DNA of 64,000 nt, from NCBI GenBank assembly GCA_002364085.1, contig DEXK01000011.1, forward strand, positions 143,863 to 207,862, in the 5' to 3' direction. The notes beneath the pieces were generated by a model, which saw nothing but the letters and a program-made list of their open reading frames with translations, had not been told where the DNA came from and did not search any database. Positions 45,183-53,970 of this stretch are shown here, one piece after another. This DNA comes from Balneolaceae bacterium UBA3186. Lineage in GTDB: Bacteria; Bacteroidota; Rhodothermia; Balneolales; Balneolaceae. The translations under genes and the position numbers were made by a program. Position 1 is the first letter of the stretch, and every line of letters starts with the position of its first letter.

Positions 45183-46640
45183 CTACCCTACGCTACCTTC
45201 CAATTTCACATCAAGCAATTTGTTTGCTTCTACTGCGAATTCAAGAGGTAGCTCTTTCAATACGTCTTTAACAAATCCATTAATGATCATCGAAATGGCA
45301 TCCTGCTCACTGATTCCACGCTGCATCAGATAAAAGATCTGCTCTTCTCCCACTCTGGATGTTGTAGCTTCATGCTCAACACTACTTGTTGGATTTTCTG
45401 ATGAGATATACGGGAAAGTATGAGCTCCACATTCTTGTCCGATCAACATAGAATCACAAACTGAGTAATTCTTTGAACCGGTTGCATTCTTGGAGATTTT
45501 TACTTCACCTCTGTAACTGTTGTTAGACTGTCCTGCTGAAATACCTTTAGAAATGATCGTGCTCTTGGTGTTCTTACCAAGGTGAATCATTTTAGTACCG
45601 GTGTCAGCTTGCTGCTTTTTAGTGGTAACAGCAACTGAGTAAAATTCACCGACTGAGTTATCACCTTTCAATATCACAGATGGGTATTTAAGCGTCACTG
45701 CTGAACCAGTTTCCAGCTGAGTCCATGAGATATGAGAATTCTTTCCTTTGCAAATTCCACGCTTTGTAACAAAGTTATAAATACCGCCTTTACCATTTTC
45801 ATCACCGGAATACCAGTTCTGAATGGTTGAATATTTAATATCGGCATTATCTAAAGCCACAAGCTCTACAACCGCTGCGTGCAATTGATTTTCATCGTAC
45901 ATAGGAGCGGTACAACCTTCTAAATAACTTACACTAGCGCCTTCTTCTGCTACAATCAATGTTCTTTCAAATTGTCCCGAATTCATATTGTTTATACGGA
46001 AATAAGTAGAAAGCTCCATCGGGCATTTAGTATTCTTTGGGATGTAGCAAAACGAACCGTCTGAGAATACCGCAGAATTTAAAGCAGAGTAAAAATTATC
46101 CCTAACAGGAACAACTGAAGCTAAATACTTCTTAACCAATTCCGGATGTTCTTTAATTGCTTCAGACATTGAACAGAAGATCACTCCTGCTTCAGCTAAC
46201 TTTTCTTTGAAGGAAGTAAAAATAGAAACGCTATCAAATACCGCATCTACGGCAACTCCGGACAGCATTTTTTGCTCTTCTAACGGAATTCCAAGTTTTT
46301 CATAAGTCTCACGGATATTAGGATCAACATCATCCAAGCTATCCAATTGAGGCTTTTTCTTTGGAGCTGAATAATAAAGTAGATTTTCGAAATCAGGTTT
46401 ATTGTAAGTGGCATTGAACCAAGTTGGCTCTTCCATTTCTTTCCAAGCATGATAAGCTTTAACACGAAATTCAGTCATCCATTCCGGCTCTTCTTTTACT
46501 CTTGAAAGCTCACGAACGATCTCTTCGCTGATCCCTTTTGGAAAATCTTCATATTCAACATCGGTAGTAAAGCCATACTTATACTCTTCGCCGATCATCG
46601 ACTCGAGTTCTTTTACACCGTCGCTTAATTCTTCACTCAT
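45183..46640 (-). CDS. sufB: SufB, SUF scaffold subunit
   Basis: This 485-residue protein is the cluster-assembly scaffold, with KKPQLDSLDDVDPNIRETYEKLGIP, FCSMSEAIKEHPELVKKYLASVVP, GCTAPMYDENQLHAAVVELVALDNADIKYSTIQNW and the C-terminal SCDSM-like SVCDSMLIGQECGAHTFPY, SSVEHEATTSRVGEEQIFYLMQRGI segments. The conserved Cys residues that carry the nascent cluster are present. It is first in the suf operon, behind a Bacteroidota-type promoter. Confidence 0.94.
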   Translation of the reverse strand: MSEELSDGVKELESMIGEEYKYGFTTDVEYEDFPKGISEEIVRELSRVKEEPEWMTEFRVKAYHAWKEMEEPTWFNATYNKPDFENLLYYSAPKKKPQLDSLDDVDPNIRETYEKLGIPLEEQKMLSGVAVDAVFDSVSIFTSFKEKLAEAGVIFCSMSEAIKEHPELVKKYLASVVPVRDNFYSALNSAVFSDGSFCYIPKNTKCPMELSTYFRINNMNSGQFERTLIVAEEGASVSYLEGCTAPMYDENQLHAAVVELVALDNADIKYSTIQNWYSGDENGKGGIYNFVTKRGICKGKNSHISWTQLETGSAVTLKYPSVILKGDNSVGEFYSVAVTTKKQQADTGTKMIHLGKNTKSTIISKGISAGQSNNSYRGEVKISKNATGSKNYSVCDSMLIGQECGAHTFPYISSENPTSSVEHEATTSRVGEEQIFYLMQRGISEQDAISMIINGFVKDVLKELPLEFAVEANKLLDVKLEGSVG

Positions 46641-46731
46641 GTACGTCTATAATTTTATCTTGATTTACGCTGATATAACCAACTTTAACAGGTCTTCAGT
46701 CAGCGTTTTATATGCTTATTTAGATTCTGTC

Positions 46732-46763
46732 CAAAGATACAAAATATCCGATTCAGAACTAAA
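46732..46763 (-). promoter_or_regulatory. Bacteroidota-type promoter of the suf operon
   Basis: Minus strand: TTTA (46763-46760), a 20-nt spacer and TATCTTTG (46739-46732), about 90 bp before the sufB start. No Fur or IscR box could be identified. Confidence 0.5.
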
Positions 46764-46905
46764 TTAGATGTGATTGAGAAAGTTTATTGGTGAGATAGAT
46801 ACCGCTGGAATATTGAATCACGAATATTCAATGTTGAAGTGTAGAAATTGAGATTTGATTTATTCCGAGAAATAGAACGAAATTTATTAACAGATATAGA
46901 AATCC

Positions 46906-46977
46906 AAGGACTGAAGTCCTTTCTAGCTTATGGTCTTTGTGATAACTTCGTATATAAGCTAGCATGGGATTCATCCC
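46906..46977. repeat. Cluster of short palindromes between suf and pta genes
   Basis: AAGGACTGAAGTCCTT (46906-46921), the pair TAGCTTAT/ATAAGCTA (about 46924 and 46953) and GGGATTCATCCC (46966-46977) follow one another. It resembles a remnant of a mobile repeat element. The 352-bp gap between sufB and pta holds the suf promoter and this block; no gene is supported. Confidence 0.55.
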
Positions 46978-46992
46978 TGCGAGTTAAAAAGT

Positions 46993-47961
46993 TCAAACAT
47001 CAATTACCATCAACGAACACACACAAGCAGTATTCACAATATCATCCCACTCACAACCACGGGAAAGGTCCATCATCGGTTTTGCGAGTCCCTGAATAAT
47101 TGGTCCTGTTGCTGTAGCTCCGGCCAAGCGTTCAGTGATCTTGTAAGCAATATTACCTGCATCCAGATTCGGAAAAATATATACGTTTGAATTACCCGCT
47201 ACTTCTGAGTCTGGGGCTTTTCTTTTTCCAACTGATTCTACAAAAGCAGCATCGAACTGAAGCTCTCCGTCTACAGCAAAATCTATATTGTATTCTTTCA
47301 ATTTCTCGAACGCTTGTTGAACCAGCTCTACCCTTTCGTGTTGAGCACTTCCTTTAGTGCTGAATGAAAGCATGGCAACTTTTGGCTCAGCTCCGGTTAT
47401 CAATTTGTGTGAGACAGCAGAATCAAAAGCTATGGTAGCTAATTGATCTGAGGTTGGATAAGGAACGACCGCACAATCTCCATAGGAAAATACTTTTCCA
47501 TCCGGAAAGCTCATCAGGAAAATACTGGAAACCACGTTAGAGCCTTTTTTGAGTCCGATGGTTTGAATAGCTGCTTTCAGAACATCACCCGTAGTTGAAA
47601 CTGAACCGGCAACACAACCGTCAGCATATCCCGCTGAAACCAAAGAAGCTCCAAAAAACAATGGATCTTTGACTATCTCTAAAGCTTGTTCTTCGGTAAT
47701 TCCTTTGTGCTTCCTTTTCTGATAAAAAGCTTCTGCAAATTCTTGAAGCTTCTCATCAGTTTCAGGATCAAGAACTTCGATATTCTGAGTTTCAACCTTG
47801 GAATCTTTATTTCTGAGAAGAATTACATCAGCCAATTCTTCATCCTGAAGAAACTGAGCAGCTTTAATTACCCGCTCATCGGATGAACGAGGGAGTACAA
47901 TTCTTTTTTTATGTGATGCGGCTTTTTCTCTAATAGACTCAATGATACTCATATCAGGCAA
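46993..47961 (-). CDS. pta: Phosphate acetyltransferase (short form)
   Basis: This 322-residue phosphotransacetylase has RIVLPRSSDERVIKAAQFL at the start, then CVAGSVSTTGDVLKAAIQTIG, SIFLMSFPDGKVFSYGDCAV and AMLSFSTKGSAQHERVELV. It lacks the N-terminal regulatory domains of long enteric Pta. It converts acetyl-CoA and phosphate to acetyl phosphate, and together with acetate kinase makes ATP from acetyl-CoA. It is last in an operon with the EamA transporter (8-bp overlap), the pseudo-caspase and ackA. Confidence 0.92.
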   Translation of the reverse strand: MPDMSIIESIREKAASHKKRIVLPRSSDERVIKAAQFLQDEELADVILLRNKDSKVETQNIEVLDPETDEKLQEFAEAFYQKRKHKGITEEQALEIVKDPLFFGASLVSAGYADGCVAGSVSTTGDVLKAAIQTIGLKKGSNVVSSIFLMSFPDGKVFSYGDCAVVPYPTSDQLATIAFDSAVSHKLITGAEPKVAMLSFSTKGSAQHERVELVQQAFEKLKEYNIDFAVDGELQFDAAFVESVGKRKAPDSEVAGNSNVYIFPNLDAGNIAYKITERLAGATATGPIIQGLAKPMMDLSRGCEWDDIVNTACVCSLMVIDV

Positions 47962-48808
47962 CCAGTAAAAAAATTGATATTGAAGCTAATGCCAAACCGA
48001 TCCATTGTCTTTTATCAGGTCGATCTTTCCAAAAGATAACGCCTATAAAAGTTCCTGCAAAAACAATGCTCAAATTCACCAAAGGAAACACAATAGACCC
48101 AGGAATTTCCTTCAAAGCTAATAAAATAAAATAGGAAGAATACAGATTCACAACTCCCAGTAGAACTCCATAGATCAACTCTTTCCGTTTGAAATTAAAT
48201 TGACCCCGGAATAAAAGAACAACAGACCCTGTTAAAAAAGCGAAAAAAAATAGTGCTGATAAAAACTGAGATTCATCAAATAGCATTGAAAATTCTCGTT
48301 CAAATACCTTTAACCCGGAATCAGAGACCCCTGAAATAAAGAAAAGCAGAATAGGTAATACAGCGAATTTTAGTTGTACCCTCCTGTCTTTTTTTAGAGA
48401 GGGAACCAGTAAAATCAAAGATACAAAAGACAGTAATATACCTAGTACCAAGCCTGAAGTAATATCCTCATTATAGATCAAAATACTTAGTAAAATGGGC
48501 AATACCAGAGACATACGCATTGCTGTAATACTAATTCCCATCCCGTTTTTATCTATACTTTTGCTGTAGATCATGAAATTGGCGATGAACAAAAACCCAA
48601 GAATGGCTGAATGGATCAAAATTGGGATTAGACCTGATTGTTCTTGAAATCCGTTCCAATCAGTCGAGAAAACACTGATCAAAACAGCCACCAAATAGTT
48701 GATCACTAAAACGTTGAGCACTCTTAAAGATCTGACTTCAATGAACTTTAAAACCTGAGCAACTAAAAGAGAAAATACAGCACTTAATGAAAGAAACAGA
48801 AAGCCCAT
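47954..48808 (-). CDS. EamA/DMT-family membrane transporter
   Basis: This 284-residue protein has about 10 membrane helices in two EamA repeats, without strong motifs that fix the substrate. Its start overlaps the stop of the pseudo-caspase gene (1 bp) and its end overlaps pta (8 bp). Because it is embedded between ackA and pta, a role in exporting or balancing a metabolite is possible but only inferred. Confidence 0.8.
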   Translation of the reverse strand: MGFLFLSLSAVFSLLVAQVLKFIEVRSLRVLNVLVINYLVAVLISVFSTDWNGFQEQSGLIPILIHSAILGFLFIANFMIYSKSIDKNGMGISITAMRMSLVLPILLSILIYNEDITSGLVLGILLSFVSLILLVPSLKKDRRVQLKFAVLPILLFFISGVSDSGLKVFEREFSMLFDESQFLSALFFFAFLTGSVVLLFRGQFNFKRKELIYGVLLGVVNLYSSYFILLALKEIPGSIVFPLVNLSIVFAGTFIGVIFWKDRPDKRQWIGLALASISIFLLVA

Positions 48809-50526
48809 TAGTCTATAAGACTTAGGGAATCACTACCAAAAAATCTGATATCCTGAGCGGAATTAAAAATACTCCTGGATGTAAAAGAAACATTTCTATC
48901 TAAATAATTCTTTATATCAGCCCAGGATGTATTGCCTTTCTTAACAGCATCAGCAAAAAAGTAGGAGAAAATGGAATGTCTCTTTTGAACACCATTTGGT
49001 TCTGCATATAAATAAGAGCGTTGATCAGTATTTGAGGAAAAAACAACGTTTGAATTAGGAACATGATTTGTTATTGTAGCGGCAAGCAATGCTAATGCAT
49101 CTTTATTCGGAGAGCTGTTTACGAAATCCAAGTCAGCAATTATTGATAACTTTTGAACAGGAAGATTAGCAAATCCATCAAAAAATGAATTTAAATCTAT
49201 TCTTGATGCCAAACTATCTGTTGAGGTACCTAAAAAATAAACTTTATCAGTTTGTGGGTCTATTTCAGCATATCCGTTAAAATAAACTATCAGATCAATT
49301 TCTCTGCTATTTACTCTGGAAACCAATCTGTTAAATCCATTCCGAGCTGTTTGTGAACCTGAAATATCCTGAAATTTTATAGTTTGAGTAGGAACTACAC
49401 CTAAAGCTGTATTTAGATATTTTTCGATCAATTCCCCATCTCTATGAGCATACGCTTTTTCAGCCAGATTACCGCTGTATCCTTGATTAGCAATTAAAAA
49501 CCCCCACTTTCTTCGGTCATCTTCTGCTAAATTTGGAATATCACGTTCAACATCTACACTTCCAAAAGGCACATTAGGAATAGCCACCACTGAAAGTTCT
49601 CTGGAAAATTGAGATGGCCTCCAAATTATGTCTATATCGCTAGCTGAAACCCAGTTTTCGGATATCCCATAAAGTACTTTGATCCAATCACCTTCATCTT
49701 CAACTAACTTTAGTTGACTGCCTTGTGCAAGATCAGTGAGAACGTTACTTGAACTGATTCCGGGCTTATTCCTTAACGCAGTTACCTGACTTTTAACAAC
49801 TACAAATGGTTCAAATATGGATTTTATGGGAACGTTATAACTATACAGACTATCATTGAAAACCACTTCGAGATCAATTGCAATATCTTCATTTCCCGGA
49901 AATACATCTGGGTTAAGGTCTTCCAAAAAATTAATCGATAAACTATTATTAGTGATCCTGGAAGTAGCATTGTTTACTAAAACCCGGTCTCCAAATTTAA
50001 TGGTATATGCAGCAATTTGTTCAGAACTTACCGTGGCGTTTAGAGTATCGGTATCAACGTATTCTCCCGTTTTTCGAAGTAATTTAGTTTCTCCTGTTGG
50101 TTTAGGATCACCAATTGGTTTCATATTCAAAAATGAAATCCCTAAAAGTGCAGAACTGGCTCCTAATAAGGCGATTTTCTGTCCTTGCTTGTTATCGTCT
50201 GTAAATTTCAGAGCTGTATACCCACCTAAAGCTGATGCACCAATTCCCAAAACCACGTAACCAAATCTTGGTCTGTATTTTTGAATATACCTGTCGGTTT
50301 TAACTCGTTGTGCATATTCAAAAGTGTTGGCTGAAAGTAATCTGAATTGAGCAACAGGAAGTTCTGGTGTAATAGAACCTGTTTTTTGCAGAAAAAGTTT
50401 AGAGTCCAGTAATTTGTAATTTCCCCTATCCACTTCTTCTTGATTTTCAACGATCCAAGTAGTTGTAGAACATCCATAAAAGAACAGGAATGAACTAATC
50501 AATATGAGCTTAATAGTTTTATTCAT
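48808..50526 (-). CDS. Lipoprotein with SH3b and pseudo-caspase domain
   Basis: This protein of about 572 residues (residue numbers from the upstream ATG at 50535) has a lipobox (FFYGC, Cys22) and two hydrophobic helices at about 93-110 and 121-137. A bacterial SH3b domain follows (about 247-302, ALRNKPGISSSNVLTDLAQGS). The last part (about 343-500) is a caspase-like fold: WGFLIANQGYSG, AYAHRDGELIEKYLNTALGV, LIVYFNGYAEID and LSIIADLDFVNSS. The catalytic His of GHG is Tyr422 and the catalytic Cys is missing (no Cys after the lipobox), so it should not be a protease. The ATG at 50526 gives TAATG overlap with the ackA stop. It probably binds ligands or cell-wall material via SH3b. Confidence 0.65.
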   Translation of the reverse strand: MNKTIKLILISSFLFFYGCSTTTWIVENQEEVDRGNYKLLDSKLFLQKTGSITPELPVAQFRLLSANTFEYAQRVKTDRYIQKYRPRFGYVVLGIGASALGGYTALKFTDDNKQGQKIALLGASSALLGISFLNMKPIGDPKPTGETKLLRKTGEYVDTDTLNATVSSEQIAAYTIKFGDRVLVNNATSRITNNSLSINFLEDLNPDVFPGNEDIAIDLEVVFNDSLYSYNVPIKSIFEPFVVVKSQVTALRNKPGISSSNVLTDLAQGSQLKLVEDEGDWIKVLYGISENWVSASDIDIIWRPSQFSRELSVVAIPNVPFGSVDVERDIPNLAEDDRRKWGFLIANQGYSGNLAEKAYAHRDGELIEKYLNTALGVVPTQTIKFQDISGSQTARNGFNRLVSRVNSREIDLIVYFNGYAEIDPQTDKVYFLGTSTDSLASRIDLNSFFDGFANLPVQKLSIIADLDFVNSSPNKDALALLAATITNHVPNSNVVFSSNTDQRSYLYAEPNGVQKRHSIFSYFFADAVKKGNTSWADIKNYLDRNVSFTSRSIFNSAQDIRFFGSDSLSLID

Positions 50527-51743
50527 TATGCCCAAGGAGTTTGTTTTGAAGTAGTTGCAATTTTTGCTGAATCGATTGCTATAACAAGCTCTTCATTTGT
50601 TGGAATTACATAAACACCAACCTTGGAATTTTGTGTACTGATCAATGGGTTCTCTCCCGATAATTTATTTTTGGCTTCGTCAATTTCAATTCCCAACGAA
50701 TCCATATCAGAAAGTATTTTAGACCGAATTAAAGTAGAATTTTCTCCAATACCCCCGGTAAAAATAATGGCGTCAACTCCGTTAAGTGTTGCAATATATG
50801 AACCAATATATTTTTTAGCTCTGTAACAAAAAACGTCTATAGCTTCTTTTGAACGCTTATCACCATCTTCTGCTTCGGCAATTAGATCTCTCATATCTGC
50901 TGCATATCCACTAAGCCCAAGAAGTCCACTGTGTTTATTCAATAATGCATGAACATTAGCCAAAGATAACTCCTCTTTCTCTATGAGGTAGAACAATATA
51001 GAAGGATCAATATCTCCAGATCTTGTCCCCATTACCAATCCTTCCAAAGGAGTAAATCCCATACTAGTATCTATTGAATTTCCATCTTTGATAGCAGTTA
51101 TTGAAGCTCCGTTTCCTAAATGACAGGTAATGATCTTTGATCCTTTTTTCTCGCCACCACTTAATTTATAGTACATTCTACTTACGTAGTAATGCGAAGT
51201 TCCATGAAATCCATATCTACGGATCTTATAGCGCCTGTACAACCTGTTTGGAATGCCGTATAAATACGCTTCAGCCGGTAAGGTCTGATGAAATGCGGTG
51301 TCAAAAACAGCTACATGAGGTATATCCGGCAATTGTTCTTTTGCTGCACGGATACCCTGCAGATTTGGAGGATTATGAAGTGGTGCTATATCAAATGCTT
51401 CTTGTATGGCTTCTTCTACATCTTCATCGATTAGAACTGAGTCTTTAAACGTTTCACCACCGTGTACTACTCTGTGCCCTACCGCTTCTATTTCATCTAA
51501 TGAACCCAGATAATCGTTCTCAGCAGAAACAAGCAATTCCATTACTGTTTTTAGAGCAATTGTATGGTTATCCAGAGCCATCGACTTTTTTACAGGCTTT
51601 TCATCTTTCCATTCTTGTCTCACAATTGAAGTTACAGCCCCAATTCTTTCAACCAAGCCTTTACAAAGCGTTTCTTTGTCTTCAGTATTGATCAGCTGAT
51701 ACTTAATGGAAGAACTGCCACAATTAATAACAAGTACTTTCAT
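50526..51743 (-). CDS. ackA: Acetate kinase
   Basis: This 405-residue kinase has the N-terminal VLVINCGSSSIKYQL, the RRYGFHGTSHYYVS segment and CHLGNGASITAIKDGNSIDTSMGFTPLEGL, all hallmarks of AckA. It converts acetyl phosphate and ADP to acetate and ATP. It is co-transcribed with the OM-barrel gene upstream (1-bp gap) and with the pseudo-caspase, EamA and pta downstream, an unusual order since ackA and pta normally sit side by side. Confidence 0.94.
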   Translation of the reverse strand: MKVLVINCGSSSIKYQLINTEDKETLCKGLVERIGAVTSIVRQEWKDEKPVKKSMALDNHTIALKTVMELLVSAENDYLGSLDEIEAVGHRVVHGGETFKDSVLIDEDVEEAIQEAFDIAPLHNPPNLQGIRAAKEQLPDIPHVAVFDTAFHQTLPAEAYLYGIPNRLYRRYKIRRYGFHGTSHYYVSRMYYKLSGGEKKGSKIITCHLGNGASITAIKDGNSIDTSMGFTPLEGLVMGTRSGDIDPSILFYLIEKEELSLANVHALLNKHSGLLGLSGYAADMRDLIAEAEDGDKRSKEAIDVFCYRAKKYIGSYIATLNGVDAIIFTGGIGENSTLIRSKILSDMDSLGIEIDEAKNKLSGENPLISTQNSKVGVYVIPTNEELVIAIDSAKIATTSKQTPWA

Positions 51744-51744
51744 A

Positions 51745-52950
51745 TCAAAGTGAAATTACAGCACCAAACCCTAAAAGGTGTCTGAATTTAAAATTTGAAT
51801 CTCCTGCATCAGGTTCTGAAATCCAAAATGGAACTTCATATCTTAGAGCAAAGCCTCTTGGTTTACCTAAAAAATCAGGAATATTTAATGAAAACTGAAG
51901 ACCGATTCCTGCATCAAGTAACACAGGGTTATCTTCAAATACAGTACCTGCATCAGCAAAAACATAGCTTTTTAAAAACACAAACTCACCGATCATTCCT
52001 TCTTTAAGCGCTTTGCTAACGGGGTTTGGAAATTCGAATTCTGAATTTACAGCTACAATTGAATTAAAGCCTTGAATTGAAAGGTTAGAAAATTTTGTGT
52101 CAGTATAGCCTCTCAAATTCCCGCTTCCTGAAACATGAGCAAAACCATTATCTAACCAATTGGTTGGAATGGTTCCATTTGCTCTGCTTACTCCATTCCC
52201 TAACCATAAAATCGGTTGAGCAAAACTTGCTGTATATAAATACTCATTAGAAGTATTTTCAGAAGTAAAACCACCAAATACTCTAACGCCAAATGCAAAG
52301 TGTTCATTGAGTGAAAATACATCCCATGCTTCCATATTCAGTACTGAAAAAGAAGGACTTGAAGGGTTTACGTTTTGCTGAAAGTTGATATTGCTTTCAA
52401 AAACACTTTCTTCAGATTCATTGTGGATTTGAACATTTACTCCCAATAATGATTTCCAACTTGATGACCACTGAATCGGGTAAGGGCGATAGTCAGCGTC
52501 AAACATCTTTTCTTGACTATAAGAAAATGCTATTTCTTTGTATTTAAGTTCATTAAAGCCGTTTTGCCAGCGTTTATTTAACTGGATCAAATGCCTAGCA
52601 AAACCAGTTCTTATACTGGAAATGATCTGAACACTTCCCTCTTCCCCAAAATCCGAAATAGATTTAATAGGCTCGGTAAAACTCAAATAATAAGAAACTG
52701 GGTTTTCCGGAATTTTTGTACCCAACCAAATCCCCGCATCAAGTCTGTGGGGTCCGTCTTTGAACGAGCCTTCATATTCACCCAGAACCCGAATTCCAAG
52801 CCTTACTCCATCTTCACTATTAAACCAAACATCCGGAGCAGGAATAAACCTGTACTTGCCGTAGTCATCTTGTGATAATATTTCAGTACTGAACATACCC
52901 AATACCATCAATAAACAGGAAAACTTAATTATTTGATATCTATGATCCAC
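51745..52950 (-). CDS. Outer-membrane beta-barrel protein, Omp85/BamA-like
   Basis: This 401-residue protein has a signal peptide (about 1-26, ILSQ) and alternating aromatic-rich beta strands throughout. It contains SGSGNLRGYTDTKFS, similar to the RGY motif of Omp85/surface-antigen barrels, followed by NSEFEFPNP and KSYVFADAGTVFEDNPVLLDAGIGLQFSL near the C-terminus. It lacks POTRA domains, so it is a barrel-only relative. Export or anchoring function is unclear. It overlaps the NUDIX gene by 22 bp and sits 1 bp before ackA. Confidence 0.65.
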   Translation of the reverse strand: MDHRYQIIKFSCLLMVLGMFSTEILSQDDYGKYRFIPAPDVWFNSEDGVRLGIRVLGEYEGSFKDGPHRLDAGIWLGTKIPENPVSYYLSFTEPIKSISDFGEEGSVQIISSIRTGFARHLIQLNKRWQNGFNELKYKEIAFSYSQEKMFDADYRPYPIQWSSSWKSLLGVNVQIHNESEESVFESNINFQQNVNPSSPSFSVLNMEAWDVFSLNEHFAFGVRVFGGFTSENTSNEYLYTASFAQPILWLGNGVSRANGTIPTNWLDNGFAHVSGSGNLRGYTDTKFSNLSIQGFNSIVAVNSEFEFPNPVSKALKEGMIGEFVFLKSYVFADAGTVFEDNPVLLDAGIGLQFSLNIPDFLGKPRGFALRYEVPFWISEPDAGDSNFKFRHLLGFGAVISL

Positions 52951-53384
52951 TCTGGAAGTATTTGTTGGTTAGTTAAAATATCATCTATCATTTTAATTAA
53001 TCGCCTTTGTTCAGGCCAATGAATGTATTCATTGATTTGATCAGCTTTAACCCAATAATAGCCTGAATGTTCATCATCAAGGCTTATGTTATCATCGTTC
53101 GAATCCATTTGTGCTGCAAAAGCCGGAATATGATGTATGGTATCAGAACTATGTTCGTAAAAGTTATTCAATGATGGTACAGTCCAGAATTTGATGGGTG
53201 ATATTGAAATTTCTTCTTTCAACTCCCGTAAAGCAGCTTTCCAATATTGCTCGTTTTCCTGAACTTTTCCTCCTACCATCCGCCATTGATGTGCATATAT
53301 CTTTTTGGATGAGCGTTTTAAGATCAAAAACTCAACATTCTTGCCATCTACTCTATAAGGATATACATCAATTAGCTTTTTCAA
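52929..53384 (-). CDS. NUDIX hydrolase
   Basis: This 151-residue protein has the Nudix box GKVQENEQYWKAALRELKEEI (first 20: GKVQENEQYWKAALRELKEE) with the conserved Glu pair that binds Mg. It hydrolyses a nucleoside-diphosphate-linked substrate not identifiable here. It lies 11 bp after greA and overlaps the OM-barrel gene. Confidence 0.85.
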   Translation of the reverse strand: MKKLIDVYPYRVDGKNVEFLILKRSSKKIYAHQWRMVGGKVQENEQYWKAALRELKEEISISPIKFWTVPSLNNFYEHSSDTIHHIPAFAAQMDSNDDNISLDDEHSGYYWVKADQINEYIHWPEQRRLIKMIDDILTNQQILPEWIIDIK

Positions 53385-53395
53385 AGCTGGATAGA

Positions 53396-53869
53396 TTAGA
53401 TTTCAATTTTTTTGATCTCTAACTCTAACTCACCGGCAGGAACTTTCACCTGAACTACATCTCCAATTGCTTTCCCAACCAATGCTTTTCCAATTGGTGA
53501 CTCAATGGAGATTTTACCTGCTTTAAAATCTGCTTCATTAGGTGAAACCAACGTGTATTGCATCTCTTTGTTTACTTTTTTATTCAGAATGGTCACTTTT
53601 GTCAAAACACGCACCTGTGATAAATCAAGTTCAGAAGCATCTAATACTCGTGCATTTGCCAGGATGTCTTCAAGTTTTGTGATACGATCTTCCATATGTC
53701 CCTGAGCTTCTTTCGCAGCATCGTATTCGGCATTTTCACTTAAATCTCCTTTTGCTCGTGCTTCAGCTATATCTTCAGCAACTTCTTTTCTACCTCTTGT
53801 TTTAAGGTCTTTTAATTCTGCATCTAGCTTATCATACCCTTCTTGTGATAAATATTGGATCTTACTCAT
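53396..53869 (-). CDS. greA: Transcription elongation factor GreA
   Basis: This 157-residue protein has the N-terminal coiled coil (SQEGYDKLDAELKDLKTRGRKEVAEDIAEARAKGDLSENAEYDAAKEAQ) with the acidic tip and the C-terminal FKBP-like domain (SPIGKALVGKAIGDVVQVKVPAG). It stimulates the cleavage of stalled RNA by RNA polymerase. It is second in the operon that starts behind the MFS gene and a terminator-like hairpin. Confidence 0.94.
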   Translation of the reverse strand: MSKIQYLSQEGYDKLDAELKDLKTRGRKEVAEDIAEARAKGDLSENAEYDAAKEAQGHMEDRITKLEDILANARVLDASELDLSQVRVLTKVTILNKKVNKEMQYTLVSPNEADFKAGKISIESPIGKALVGKAIGDVVQVKVPAGELELEIKKIEI

Positions 53870-53902
53870 GATCTACTTTTTCTTAAGTTTCTGAAATAAA
53901 AA

Positions 53903-53929
53903 GAAGAGCGCACCTTGCGGCTGCCCTTC
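53903..53929 (-). terminator. Imperfect terminator between the MFS gene and greA
   Basis: On the minus strand GAAGGGCAGCC, a GCAA tetraloop and GGTGCGCTCTTC form a bulged stem, followed by TTTTT. It probably reduces read-through from the MFS gene into greA. Confidence 0.5.
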
Positions 53930-53970
53930 AACCAAAACAAAATAAGAGTAAAAGGGCTGTTTTTCTAGTT

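Noticed and set aside
46942..46954. ATAACTTCGTATA, identical to one loxP arm
   Set aside because: No inverted second arm follows at 8 bp, and it lies in a palindromic repeat remnant, so chance or repeat composition is the simpler explanation.
46848..47099. 83-aa reading frame on the plus strand before pta
   Set aside because: It crosses the palindrome block and runs into the 3' end of pta; no family resemblance.
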